DNA of 64,000 nucleotides from Entelurus aequoreus (Eukaryota; Chordata; Actinopteri; Syngnathiformes; Syngnathidae), in the NCBI RefSeq assembly GCF_033978785.1, contig NC_084733.1, positions 9,467,090 through 9,531,089 on the forward strand. The letters run 5' to 3'. Shown here one piece after another: positions 11,101 to 19,902 of the stretch (its first letter is position 1; every line of letters begins with the position of its first letter). Below the pieces are notes generated by a model that was given only the letters and a program-made list of their open reading frames with translations, was not told the origin of the DNA and ran no database searches. A program made the translations under genes and the position numbers.

Positions 11101-14100
11101 TCCACCCTTTTCCGGGCGAGAACCATGGACTCTGACTTGGAGGTGCTGATTCCCATCCCAGTCGCTTCACACTCAGCTGCGAACCGATCCAGTGAGAGCT
11201 GAAGATCCTGGCCAGATGAAGCCATCAGGACCACATCATCTGCAAAAAGCAGAGACCTAATCCTGCAGCCACCAAACCGGATCCCCTCAACGCCTTGACT
11301 GCGCCTAGAAATTCTGTCCATAAAAGTTATGAACAGAATCGGTGACAAAGGCAGCCTTGGTGGAGTCCAACCCTCACTGGAAACGTGTCCGACTTACTGC
11401 CGGCAATGCGGACCAAGCTCTGACACTGATCGTACAGGGAGCCACAATCAGACAGTCCGATACTCTCTGAGCACTCCCCACAGGACTTCCCGAGGGACAC
11501 GGTCGAATGCCTTCTCCAAGTCCACAAAGCACATGTAGACTGGTTGGGCAAACTCCCATGCACCCTCAAGTACCCTGCCGAGAGTATAGAGATGGTCCAC
11601 AGTTCCACGACCAGGACGAAAACCACACTGTTCCTCCTGAATCCGAGGTTCGACTATCCGGCGTAGCCTCCTCTCCAGTACACCTGAATAGACCCTACCG
11701 GGAAGGCTGAGGAGTGTGATCCCACGATAGTTAGAACACACTCTCCGGTTCCCCTTTTTAAAGAGAGGAACCACCACCCCCGGTCTGCTAAATTTAAAAC
11801 ACAGCTGAGATAATTAAGAAAATAATATGAATGACATCTAATTACCGCTTAGAGTTTTGGATCGTATAGGAGGCAATCCTTTCTTCTGACGCTCCTTCTC
11901 GCGCTCTCGGGCACGTCTTTCACTTGAGTACGACCGCGACGTCTTCCTCTTACGATCTCTGGAGCGTGAGCGCGACCGCTTCCGGTGCTTACGCTTCCGA
12001 GAACCAGAGCGGGACCTGGACCTTCTCCTTTTAGGAGACCTGTAGGGACAGAACAACAAAGCTTTGTGAAGGGTTTTCACATACCTTTAGTTTGTGTTAT
12101 TTATGAAATAGGTGCCTGTGTTTCCTGAAACAATTGGTATTATGTGTAGGGAAAATGCCAAACAGTAGTTTAGATATTGAAGAACAAGTCATGACTGACC
12201 TGGAGCGAGAGCGTGTTCTGGAGCGTGTCCCAGAGGTTTTTTTCTCTTCTCCCTCAAAGTTATTCTCTTCCATTCCATCCGGGCCATCATCAAGATCCAT
12301 GTCCTACAGTATCAATTCAAAACATTTAGAAAAATGCTATTCAAGTGACTTCAGTACTTTTTTTGTTTCGATAAGGCCTACTACTTTGTTGCTGACTAAA
12401 GTGTATTTAACGGTCCATCAATCCCTTTACATGTAAAAAAAACTCAGTTTAGTCCTAGTCCATAAAATGTAATTACTGCATGAATAATCACAAGGGCAGA
12501 CACACCTGTTGCTGGTTGTCCATGGACTCATCCATCTTGTTGTCCGACTCAGAAAGCTGTGGCTGACTGCTACCCTGAGCATTTGCACCAGAGTTCTCTT
12601 GCCCAAAGATACTATCCTGGCCTTCTATGCTCATAGCCTGTTACAATACAGAATTGGTATATTTGTCTTGGTCAGTTTTATCATTACAAGTGGATAATAT
12701 CTGCTAGTCAGAAAGTGAGTTTCTACAGGAGCCTCTATATTTGAGGAAATGTACCTACCTTTTGCTGGTGCTCAAACAGCTGCTTCTGGAACTGCTCCAG
12801 GTTCTGCTGCTGCAGTTGCTCTGCAAGCTGGTGGAACAGTGAGCTGTTGATGGGCTCTGACACCATAGGCCTGCAAGTAGTCCACAACTTAAATCACATA
12901 CATACAAATCTTGCACAAATTGTTAGCTTTAAGATTGTGGGAACAGTTTACCAAGATAAAACACAACAAACTCACAGTTGAGAGGAGGATGTTTCCTTCT
13001 TAGATTCTTCACTGCGTTCAGAATCATTTCCAAAGTCAAACTGCCCCAAAAGCTTCTGAAAAAAGAAGCACAAAGGTCTTTAATTAATAGGCGCGATAAG
13101 TGAAGTGGAGTGAGAAATGTACAGTTAATGAGATAGTAGTACCTTGTTAAAAGAAGAGACCCTCTGTTCGAGGGGGTTGAGGCTGTTGGCAGTAGCAGCT
13201 GCAGTGAGTTGAGCAGTCAGAGCTTGCAGTTGTACAACCAGACCAGCATCCAAGGCCTGTAGCAGCGATGGTTGGGGCTTTTGCTGCTGCATTTGCAGAC
13301 TCTGTACAAGCTGTTGAAGCTGGTGACAGCAATACACATAATTGTGGCATCAGGGGATACTTGGAAGCGTTTAAAGATTAACTGCACTTTTTGGGGGGAA
13401 TTTTGCATATCATTCACAATCATTATGAAAGACATGACAATGGTTATATTTTTTAATGCATTCTAAATAATAAAATAACTGCAATCAAAAGTCCGCTGAC
13501 AATGGAGCCTGTGGGAGCCGCTTTATTCTGCCTATAAAGCCTTTAAAAACATCTAAACACCTCCATTAACGTTTTATATACATGACGTAAATATATATGT
13601 AATGTAGTAACATGTATATTTATAATAACATTTAATATTTACGTATTTTGCTCCTTTCAAGCATACACGGCGCATTTATTTCATAAACGGATCCATACGT
13701 TCGCTTTTTTTCCCCAACATCACTGTTTTTCCTTGCCCGTATGTGGGCTCTGTACCGAGGATGTCGTTGTGGCTTGTGCAGCCCTTTGAGACACTTGTGA
13801 TTTAGGGCTATATAAATAAACATTGATTGATTGATTGATTACTCAGTGCAGACTTTATGAGATAACAAACATAATAAAACATAAATTACTGTACAAGGTC
13901 TGCTGTCATTAGGATACCGACTGCTAGGATGTTCATATATTCCCATTTAGATTAAAAATGACTCATAATCCTCACAAAGAAAAGTAAGGTGGAACCAAGC
14001 GTCTTTTCGTGTCATTTTTGCCATTCCGGGTCTAAATTGGCTGTCAAAGTGTACCAACACGTCAGAATACGTCCTTGTGCTTCTACTATCCAGGTGAGAG

Positions 14101-16024
14101 GCATGATTTATGATCTAAAATAAAGTTTGACAAGAAAGGAAACGAGGAAGCAGCTGATCAGTCACTCATGTCAACATTAGCACACAAGCTTGTGATCACG
14201 GCGCCGCTATACCGTAATTTCCGGACTATAAGCCGCACCTGACTATAAGCCGCACCAGCTAAATTTAGGGGAACATACAGATTGCTCCATATATAAGCCG
14301 CACCCGACTATAAGCCGCAGGGTTTTGATGTGTAATTACCGTAGTATATAGGGGTTCCTGCTACCACGGAGGGGATTGTCGGGACAGAGATGACTGTTTG
14401 GGAACGCAAAGCGTCCCATTTATTAACAATAAATCTTTCAATCATTCAATCAAACTTTCACATCTTTGACATGGCGAACAGCATTCGTGCAGAGTACAAA
14501 TAATACAACGGTGCAAAGTAATACAAAGTGCTCACCTGTACGTTATCAAAATAACCAGCCTACCGGTATATGAAAAGTCAGTCTTTAATCATTGTGTCAT
14601 CGTCTTCCTCCTGCGTACTAAAACCACCGAAATCCTCTTCGTCGGTGTCGGAGAAGAACAGGCCGTAAATAAGCCGCACCCTTGTATAAGCCGCAGGGAC
14701 CAGAACGAGGGGAAAAAGTAGCGGCTTATAGTCCGGAAATTACGGTAGTTTGTCTGTGTTAGCGTTTATAATAACAATATCACTAATACATGGTTAAAAT
14801 TCAGGTCACAAAATTTAAATGGAGTATTGAGAGGACCTTCCATTAGCTCCGCTGTAAGCAGACTTTTATTTACTAGTTAGAATGCATAAAAAAAATTACA
14901 TCCGTCGTCATGGAATTGTGAACGATAGGCAAAATTCCAAAAAAAAGTGCAGTTCCTCTTGAACACAAAATACTTGTATACCTGAACAGTGCTGCTGTCA
15001 TTATTAAAAGAAAACATCAACAAAATGATAAGACAGCTTAGTTTTCTGCTTTACCTGTTGCCCTTGAGGACTTTGTAAGATCTGCGCAACAGCTGCCACT
15101 GTGTCTGTGTTGGTAATTTGTGAAGCCCAGTCTGGAAGTCCCTGGACTATGTTGGCTGGGGTTGCCGGAGTAGCTGGAGTGCCTCAATACAAAAAGAGAA
15201 ACAAATAGAGTCATCATAAGCATGGACCACTCTTATGACCGAGTTGAACAAATATCTCACAATATGAGACTTCCACACAACACAATCTCTTGACTGACCA
15301 GGTGTGGTGTTATTGACAGGGGCAACGCTGCTGGGCATGATGGGAGTAAGGCTTGGAGGAGGAATCCCTGCGGCCATGTCCAACAACGGCTGGATGATAT
15401 CACTCTTGAAGACAGCATTCTTTTGCCACAGGTTTAAAACGCGCACTATCTTACTCTAGAAATACATGAACATTTAGATAAGCAAAAGTGTTAATAATTA
15501 CAACTACTGCAAATATTGATTAATTTAGATTAGCTTGTGTTGTACTTTGAAATCAAGTCAAGTCAAAGAGGAACTACATGAAAACAGTCAGACCTTGTCA
15601 TCTGAAGGGCAACGGTAGAGGTGCTGGAATGTAGGGATGATATTCTTGCTGAAGCGTGGAGCAAAAACATCCTTTTCTGTGCCAAACTGGTGTCGTGACT
15701 GTCTCACAATTGAGTCGATGACATACAGGCCAGGGACTTTGTATTCTGGCTTGCACTGTAAAGGCAAGAACAAGAAGCTTCCATTGGTGTTTCTTTTACA
15801 CTATGGTTATGGGATGCATTGTAATATCTTAAGCTATAATGTTAAATTTAGTAGTGTATGTCAAATCTCATTTACTCTATGAGGCATTTAGTTAAATACT
15901 CTCATAATTTTTTTCACATTAATGTGAGTTGGTTTCTATCAATCGATAGCCGGATGTGACATGAAGTCAACAAACTCACCTTTTGTATGAACTTCTCCAC
16001 ACTTTGGACAACATGCTTGTAGAA
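3328..16024 (-). CDS. scaf8: SCAF8: SR-related CTD-associated factor 8 (18 of its coding exons; N-terminus outside window)
   Basis: Family knowledge: SCAF8 is a nuclear protein that binds the phosphorylated C-terminal domain of RNA polymerase II through its CID. With SCAF4 it prevents premature use of early polyadenylation sites. Seen here: 18 exons at 16024-15980, 15755-15594, 15455-15299, 15182-15055, 13319-13143, 13055-12976, 12870-12759, 12637-12506, 12303-12200, 12039-11846, 10388-10288, 10123-10010, 9811-9655, 9533-9406, 9155-9014, 8934-8887, 5443-5228 and 5144-3328. They total 4014 nt, all junction phases agree, and the stop is TAA. Domain order is CID, Gln-rich stretch, RS region, RRM, Pro-rich region and a charged C-terminus ending DTDTEGT, like mammalian SCAF8. 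SCAF4 is the alternative, but its CID, its Gln-rich segment and its C-terminus fit less well. The expected first ~38 residues are missing, so the full protein should be about 1375 aa. Confidence 0.95.
5228..5443 (-). CDS. scaf8: scaf8 exon: Ser/Met-rich segment
   Basis: 216 nt encoding LVQASVATSQEQVKESPFGA and ending GTTELTLQ. It corresponds to the mammalian SLVQ...VGFGSLVIPGG region. Acceptor CTTGTAG (a second AG 11 nt further in is the alternative). Donor GTAGAG, phase 1. Confidence 0.9.
6687..7456 (+). mobile_element. pogo-like DNA transposon, internally deleted, TA target duplication
   Basis: TA dinucleotides at 6685-6686 and 7457-7458 flank inverted ends CCGTGTTTTCTGCACTATAA and (rc) CCGTATTTTCCACAGTATAA, each followed by GGCGCAC-type subterminal repeats. 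The 770-bp body encodes only an N-terminal DNA-binding segment. A hairpin/duplication of GTAGAAGAAGAA-type sequence occupies 6840-6945. Confidence 0.85.
6951..7319 (+). pseudogene. pogo-type transposase N-terminus (Brinker/psq-like HTH), truncated
   Basis: 122-codon ORF with RHAYDAEFKLKAISHAVEHG, then NRAAARELNINESMVRKWRK and FRGNKARWLQFEDKLEQWVV, VEQRAASRSVSTI. This is the helix-turn-helix that binds transposon ends, followed by the start of a CENP-B-like second HTH. The DDE catalytic domain is absent, so it cannot transpose by itself. The ORF opens at a Met inside a duplicated MKSAAAYR unit; the Met of MVPIKRHAYD is an alternative start. Confidence 0.8.
7949..7976. repeat. (TACA)n microsatellite
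   Basis: About six to seven perfect TACA units within the intronic hAT-like element. Confidence 0.8.
8887..8934 (-). CDS. scaf8: scaf8 exon: Ala-rich microexon
   Basis: 48 nt encoding GFLQAAQAAAMASAPA plus a split Ser codon. The 5' border was chosen at TATAG|GATTTTTGC because it keeps frame with the preceding PPP and restores the family residues PPPGF. Two nearer AG dinucleotides were considered. One breaks the frame, and the other keeps it but loses GF. The downstream intron is 3443 bp and transposon-filled. Confidence 0.82.
9014..9155 (-). CDS. scaf8: scaf8 exon: Pro-rich segment
   Basis: 142 nt encoding LPVPQVVSAAVSLVPPTFPV and then MSIPPPGYGPPPP and SFNASQPPPG, which matches the proline-rich region of SCAF8. 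Donor GTGAAT, phase 1. Confidence 0.93.
9406..9533 (-). CDS. scaf8: scaf8 exon: Ser/Thr/Gln-rich linker
   Basis: 128 nt beginning EWDTAKTSESTKDVMSQALS and ending VTMMPVQ. Polar and poorly conserved. Placed by splice sites (TTATTCAG, GTAATA) and by phase agreement on both sides. Confidence 0.9.
9655..9811 (-). CDS. scaf8: scaf8 exon: post-RRM conserved block
   Basis: 157 nt encoding IAWALNKGVRQEYKQFWDVD and on through WEKVKVDDLDGFAEGG to ETVNE. This block closely follows the RRM in both SCAF8 and SCAF4. Ends in phase 1, which completes the Glu codon in the next exon. Confidence 0.96.
10010..10123 (-). CDS. scaf8: scaf8 exon: second half of RRM
   Basis: 38 codons, phase 0 at both ends: MIPPRGCAYICMVHRQDAFR followed by ARQKLSTGSVKIGSKVIK. 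RGCAYICMV is the RNP1 strand. Mammalian SCAF8 has Leu where ARQ has Arg, a small local difference. Confidence 0.96.
10288..10388 (-). CDS. scaf8: scaf8 exon: first half of RRM
   Basis: 101 nt encoding CSTTLWVGQVDKKATQQDL and LTNLFEEFGQIESIN. LWVGQV is the RNP2 strand of the RNA-recognition motif. Acceptor AATCTAG, donor GTAAGA. A LINE ends 44 bp upstream of this exon in gene orientation. Confidence 0.96.
10433..11791 (-). mobile_element. 5'-truncated non-LTR retrotransposon in scaf8 intron, 11-bp TSD
   Basis: Flanked by ATTTAAAACAC at 10422-10432 and 11792-11802. The 3' end, on the minus strand, is a (GGAT)n tail after GGATAAGCGGAAGAAG. It lies in the same orientation as scaf8 and fills nearly all of the intron between the RS and RRM exons. 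Without it and one duplication copy that intron would be about 87 bp. Confidence 0.92.
10458..11777 (-). pseudogene. reverse transcriptase of non-LTR element, frameshifted
   Basis: Upstream frame (11777-11448): MVVPLFKKGNRRVCSNYRGI, ...CGFRPGRGTVDHLYTLGRVL, ...DLEKAFDRVPREVLWGVL. Downstream frame (11348-10458): SPILFITFMDRISRRSQGVE, SLLFADDVVLMASS with the FADD catalytic motif, FKYLGVLFTSEG, and the C-terminal WFGHLVRM and GRPRTRWEDY. The join passes through a third frame near 11374-11450, so it is broken by frameshifts. The clade (RTE-like or I-like) cannot be fixed by eye. Confidence 0.85.
11846..12039 (-). CDS. scaf8: scaf8 exon: Arg/Ser-rich domain
   Basis: 194 nt encoding SPKRRRSRSRSGSRKRKHRK followed by RSRSRSRDRKRK, the SR-like region of SCAF8, then the block GLPPIRSKTLS. 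Donor GTAATT, phase 1. The downstream intron is mostly one LINE insertion. Confidence 0.95.
12200..12303 (-). CDS. scaf8: scaf8 exon: acidic patch leading into RS region
   Basis: 104 nt encoding DMDLDDGPDGMEENNFEGEE and ending TRSRTRSRSR. It joins in phase 2 to the next RS exon through a split codon. Acceptor ACTGTAG, donor GTCAGT. Confidence 0.93.
12506..12637 (-). CDS. scaf8: scaf8 exon: Ser/Gln/Asp-rich linker
   Basis: 44 codons, phase 0 at both ends, from AMSIEGQDSIFGQENSG to KMDESMDNQQQ. A low-complexity, acidic and polar linker ahead of the RS region. Confidence 0.92.
12759..12870 (-). CDS. scaf8: scaf8 exon: Gln-rich coiled segment
   Basis: 112 nt encoding NSSLFHQLAEQLQQQNLEQF and then QKQLFEHQQK, probably an amphipathic or coiled helix. 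Acceptor TTGCAG, donor GTAGGT. Ends in phase 0. Confidence 0.93.
12976..13055 (-). CDS. scaf8: scaf8 exon: acidic FDFGNDSE segment
   Basis: 80 nt beginning KLLGQFDFGNDSERSEESKK and ending in phase 2. It matches the vertebrate SCAF8 stretch FDFGEDSEHSEE. Acceptor TTTTTTCAG, donor GTGAGT. Confidence 0.92.
13143..13319 (-). CDS. scaf8: scaf8 exon: Gln-rich helical segment
   Basis: 59 codons, phase 0 at both ends, from LQQLVQSLQMQQQKPQPSLL to PLEQRVSSFNK. Glutamine-rich and strongly conserved in SCAF8. The upstream intron (15054-13320) carries an L2 tail and a 534-bp pogo-like MITE. Confidence 0.94.
13726..13840 (+). mobile_element. L2-type LINE 3' end, 5'-truncated
   Basis: The segment TTTTTCCTTGCCCGTATGTG to TAGGGCTATATAAATAAACA and (TTGA)n is nearly identical to the last ~115 bp of the L2 copy ending at 37489. 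Dead fragment in a scaf8 intron. Confidence 0.85.
14212..14745. mobile_element. 534-bp pogo-like MITE, copy 1 (in scaf8 intron)
   Basis: TA at 14210-14211 and 14746-14747. Ends CCGTAATTTCCGGACTATAA and its inverse are perfect. Subterminal GCCGCACC repeats follow. The interior holds, on the minus strand, the last codons of a pogo-type transposase (SDTDEEDFGGFSTQEEDDD and TMIKD, then stop, about 14580-14675). Same length as the copies at 33575 and 56135. Confidence 0.92.
15055..15182 (-). CDS. scaf8: scaf8 exon: linker after CID
   Basis: 128 nt encoding a TPATPATPAN segment followed by IVQGLPDWASQITNTDTVAA and AVAQILQSPQGQQ, which matches the SCAF8 region just after the CID. The acceptor (TATTGAG) has a weak pyrimidine tract. 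Donor GTAAAG. Confidence 0.92.
15299..15455 (-). CDS. scaf8: scaf8 exon: end of CID
   Basis: 157 nt beginning SKIVRVLNLWQKNAVFKSD and ending in a Pro/Thr/Val-rich linker (PVNNTTP). It completes the CID after LLDMAAGIPPP. Acceptor TTTCTAG, donor GTCAGT, ends in phase 1. Confidence 0.94.
15594..15755 (-). CDS. scaf8: scaf8 exon: core of CTD-interacting domain
   Basis: 54 codons in phase 0 at both ends, from CKPEYKVPGLYVIDSIVRQS to CPSDDK. This is the most conserved part of the CID, including the helix that contacts the phosphorylated CTD heptads. Acceptor TTTACAG, donor GTCTGA. Confidence 0.95.
15980..16024 (-). CDS. scaf8: scaf8 exon: CID helix FYKHVVQSVEKFIQK
   Basis: A 45-nt, 15-codon exon with acceptor TTTTTTCAG and donor GTGAGT. 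The residues FYKHVVQSVEKFIQK match the middle of the SCAF8 CTD-interacting domain. It is the most 5' exon I can support. No exon for the preceding residues was found between here and the window's right edge. Confidence 0.93.
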
Positions 16025-16872
16025 CTGAAAAAAGGAGAAATATGTTATCAGCAATATCTAAGAACAGCATACAACACTTAAAATACAAGTTATTAAAAAA
16101 AAAGCTGACGAAGCAGATCCTTTCATTTACCATACCAAACAAAAGCAGAACATTCTGGCCTTTGCTTTGATAATTTCTGCATTCAAAGTTTTCAAAATCT
16201 TGTGACACAATACTTCAATTTTTGAGGACCCAAAAAAACCTACTGGTTGGGAGTTCAATGCAAAAAAACAATACATAACTATACATCAGTTGCTTAGCTT
16301 CGTTTTCTTATATTTAACTGTGTTCCTATTAACATGCTTGTGCCGTTCTAAGTCACCTTGTTTGTAGTAGTAGATTCATAAGGCCATTCTCATTTAAAAC
16401 GCCATGTATGTTATGTTGTCAACAGTTAATGGACCACATTAAGGGGCTCTTTAGAACCTTTATGCGAATATGCCTAGAAGACGTTACTTTTCCAAAGGGT
16501 TTTAAGCATTATATCTCACCCTCTTACGGCTTTTAGGACATAATGACCTTTTTTGTGTGATTTGCTAATAATTGGACAGCTAATGTTAGCTATCATTAAA
16601 TATATATTCTATCACAACAAAAACATGAATCTAAATTGTTCATTGCTTTTCTAGAACTGCTTTTGTATGTGTGCTCACACGCTGCCTTGCGTGTATGAGT
16701 TGACGTAACATGGTGCGTGACAAGCCTGAACGTTCAACAAATTCCTCCAACCGTTGCGTTTTTAAAATTCAATATAGTTAGTAATTGTAAAAAATATAGC
16801 CATTCAAAGAATATATTATGTTCTGTTAAACCACTAATGGTAAGATAACGTAACCGGATGTGTTCTTGTTAT
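16025..16872. other. intronic sequence, nothing recognised
   Basis: AT-rich sequence without a supported exon or repeat. It is the first stretch of the intron upstream of the first visible scaf8 exon. Confidence 0.4.
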
Positions 16873-17220
16873 ACAAAACCCACAACCAGTGAAGTTGGCA
16901 TGTTGTGCAAATCGTTAAAAAAAAAGAACAGAACACAATTATTTGCAAATCCTTTTCAACTTATATTCAATTGAATACACTGCAAAGACAAAATATTTAA
17001 TATTCGAACTGAGGTACTTCTTTTTTTTGCAAATAATCATTAACTTAGAATTTAATGGCAGCTACACTTTGAAAAAGTTGGGACAGGGACATTTTTATCA
17101 CTGTGTTACTTGGCCTTTCCTTTTAACAACACTCATTAAACGTTTGGGAACTGAGGAGACCATTATTTGAAGCTTTTCAGGTGGAATTATTTCCCATTCA
17201 TGCTTGATGTACAGGTTGAG
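16873..17220. repeat. interspersed repeat, class unresolved
   Basis: The run ATACAAAACCCACAACCAGT with GAAGTTGGCATGTTGTG, then TTTGCAAATCCTTTTCAAC and AAAAAGTTGGGACAGG, is of a type very common in fish genomes and probably a non-autonomous DNA transposon. No ORF. Confidence 0.5.
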
Positions 17221-17574
17221 CGTTACAATAAAGCTACTGAAATGTGCGGGGTCCAGCTTTGACCCTGCCCAGGCTCTAACCTGCGTCCACACCTGCCCTC
17301 TTAATGAGAGTTGAGCAGCGCTTGCCAGTAGGGGCCCTTTTCCACGGCAGGAACTTTCCAATGTGCCATGGTATGTGACAGTAGGCCCTGCGTTTACACC
17401 AAAACTTCACCAGGAACTAAATTGGGCCCTATTCGCTATGTGGTACTTAAAAACATTTAAAGCAAGGGTGTCAAACACTGGTCCGCCGTGTAATTTCACT
17501 TGGCCCTTGAGGCAATATCAAATTAACACTAGAGCTGGCCCGCCGATTATATACAGCGGCGGTGCCGCTAATTC

Positions 17575-18345
17575 TCATGCTTGCCAACCCTCCCGGGAGA
17601 CTCCCAAATTTAAGTGCTCCTCCCGAAAACCGTCACGTCCACTTTTCATCCAGTCCGACGAGTGCTGGCCCAGTCACATAATATGTGCGACTTCTGCATG
17701 CACACACAAGTAAATGCAACGCATACTTGATCAACAGCGATACAGATTACACTGACGGTGCCCGTATAAATAACTTTAACACTGTTAGAAATATGCGCCA
17801 CACTGTGAATCCACACCAAACAAGAATGACAAACACATTTCGGGAGAACATCCGCACCGTAACACAACATAAACACAACAAAACAAATACCCAGAATCCC
17901 ATGCAGCCCTAACTCTTCCGGGCAAGAATATACACCCTGGCTACCACCAAACCCCGCCCCCCACACATCAACCCCCCTCCGTGCGTCGGTTGAGGTGGGC
18001 GGGGTTTGGTGGTAGCTGGTGTGTATATTCTAGCCCGGAAGAGTTAGGGCTGCAAAGGGTTCTGGGTATTTGTTCTGTTGTGTTACGGTGCGGATCTTCT
18101 CCCGAAATGTGTTTGTCATTGTTGTTTGGTGTGGATTCATAGTGTGGCGTATATTTCTAACAGTGTTAAAGTTGTTTATACTTACACCCTTAGTGTAACC
18201 TGTATCGCTGTTGATCAAGTATGCGTTGCATTCACGTGTGTGTGCGTACAGAAGCCGCACATTTCTTGTGACTGGGCCGGCACGTTGTTGAAATGGATGA
18301 AAAGCGGACGTGACGACAGCTTGTAGAGGATGTTAAAGGCAGTGC
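17575..18345. repeat. long inverted (foldback) repeat, copy 1
   Basis: The left arm (about 17640-17940) is repeated inverted in about 18000-18310, for example AATGACAAACACATTTCGGG against CCCGAAATGTGTTTGTCATT. GC-rich centre near 17940-18010. Same family as the foldback at 50488-51428. Confidence 0.85.
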
Positions 18346-18394
18346 CTTTAAGGCACGCCCCCAAGACTGTGGTCCGGGTGGACTACGAGATATA

Positions 18395-18517
18395 ATGACT
18401 GATGAACACATTCGTTCGATAATGAAGGTTGCCTCAGCTCAAAGCCTGAGCCCTGACATTAATGAGCTAGCATCCAAGAAAAGATGCCAGGTATCTGGCT
18501 TGGGCACATCAGATTAG
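18395..18517 (+). pseudogene. C-terminal end of hAT transposase
   Basis: Short frame MTDEHIRSIMKVASAQSLSP, DINELASKKRCQVSG, then a stop. The TDEHIRSIMKVA and DINELASKK pattern resembles the extreme C-terminus of hAT dimerisation-domain transposases. Only ~40 residues survive. The upstream coding part has been lost or replaced by the foldback insertion. Confidence 0.6.
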
Positions 18518-19518
18518 ATCAGTGTGTTGCAAACTGAGCAGTTTAAAGTCCTGAATGGTTGGTTTATTCATTGTTATTTTATTTTCAAATGTATTAGCCT
18601 GTGTAAAAAGGTAATGTTGATATTTTTCATTCATTCATTCTTTCATTCATTATTTATTTATTTATTTATTTCAGGCAATCACATTAAAAAGCACAAAGTT
18701 GACAACACATAATAATATAAATTAATATAGTGCAAAAGGTAATGTATAGTATGTAATGCATGATTGTTCAGTTTTGCCTGAAAGGGAGTGTGAAGAAGAT
18801 AATTTATTTAATCCCTCCCCCAGTTCTCTATTCAGTGATTATTCACATTGAGTTTCACTGTTACTTTGTTCAAGGATTAAAATACAGATGTTGTATCATA
18901 GTGGCATTACCACAGGTAACAATAACTATTACACTGTAACAATAATTTGTATCAATAATGTAAGAATAATGAATATACCAACATTGGTAATAAACAAAAT
19001 GCCAACAATGGTAATATACAACATAGCAATAATGGTAAGGAAACATTGAGCACATGTTAACACTTTGAGACAAAGTACAACAGCAGGTCAAATTAAAGAC
19101 CCTCATCTCTATATTTGAACCAGACCCCATGTTTGTATAATAGTTTAAATCGATTAATAGTTTGGCATTGCTTATGTTGTTTACCTCAGAAGGCTGCAAA
19201 TAGAAAAGAGGCATTACATTTTTATTTAAATTGTATTTGATATGCCATTGATATTTTTTTAATTATTATTATTATTATTATTTGAAACTCGATTTTGCAT
19301 GTCACTATAAAGTTATATAAGCCTTGCTTGTTCAATATTCAATGCAAAACTTGTTTGGGTCCCTGTTAAAATGTTAATTTGTTCAACCTTGGCCCGCAGC
19401 TTTGTTCAGTTTTAAATTTTGGCCCACTCTGTATTTGAGTTTGACACCCCTGATTTAAAGGATGGGCTGTGATGTGGAACGCTGATTAGTGAAACAAAGT
19501 TGGGGCATTACTAAACTT

Positions 19519-19902
19519 CCATCCATCCATCCATTTTTCTACCGCTTATTCCCTTCGGGGTCGCGGGGGGCGCTGGAGTCTATCTCAGCTGCAATCGGGC
19601 GGAAGGCGGGGTACACCCTGGACAAGTCGCCACCTCATCGCAGGGCCAACACAGATAGACAGACAACATTCACACTCACATTCACACACTAGGGCCAATT
19701 TAGTGTTGCCAATCAACCTATCCCCAGGTGCATGTCTTTGGAGGTGGGAGGAAGCCGGAGTACCCGGAGGGAACCCACGCAGTCACGGGGAGAACATGCA
19801 AACTCCACACAGAAAGATCCCGAGGCCGGGATTGAACTCATGACTACTCAGGACCTTCGTATTGTGAGGCAGATGCACTAACCCCTCTGCCACCGTGCTG
19901 CC
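19519..19902 (-). mobile_element. tRNA-head SINE-like repeat with (GGAT)n tail
   Basis: Read on the minus strand it opens GGCAGCACGGTGGCAGAGGG with a B-box-like GAGTTCAATCCC, runs through TGTGGAGTTTGCATGTTCTC, and ends AATAAGCGGTAGAAA(A)ATGGATGG repeats. Full-length relative to the truncated copies at 21458, 1139 and 60198. Confidence 0.75.

Larger units (their letters stand above)
17463..19452. mobile_element. hAT element with 8-bp TSD ATTTAAAG
   Basis: Identical ATTTAAAG at 17455-17462 and 19453-19460 flank ends CAAGGGTGTCAAAC and GTTTGACACCCCTG. GGCCCG-rich subterminal sequence lies at both ends. Inside are a foldback repeat (17575-18345) and the end of a hAT transposase (18395-18517). 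Confidence 0.92.

Noticed and set aside
3328..16024. SCAF4 instead of SCAF8
   Set aside because: SCAF4 has a different CID start, different segments after the CID and a different C-terminus. The Gln-rich LQALDAGLVVQLQALTAQL block, REFDF.REMNG and the TEGT end match SCAF8.
17363..17966. Overlapping 100-codon frames across the foldback
   Set aside because: They arise on both strands of an inverted repeat and match no protein family.
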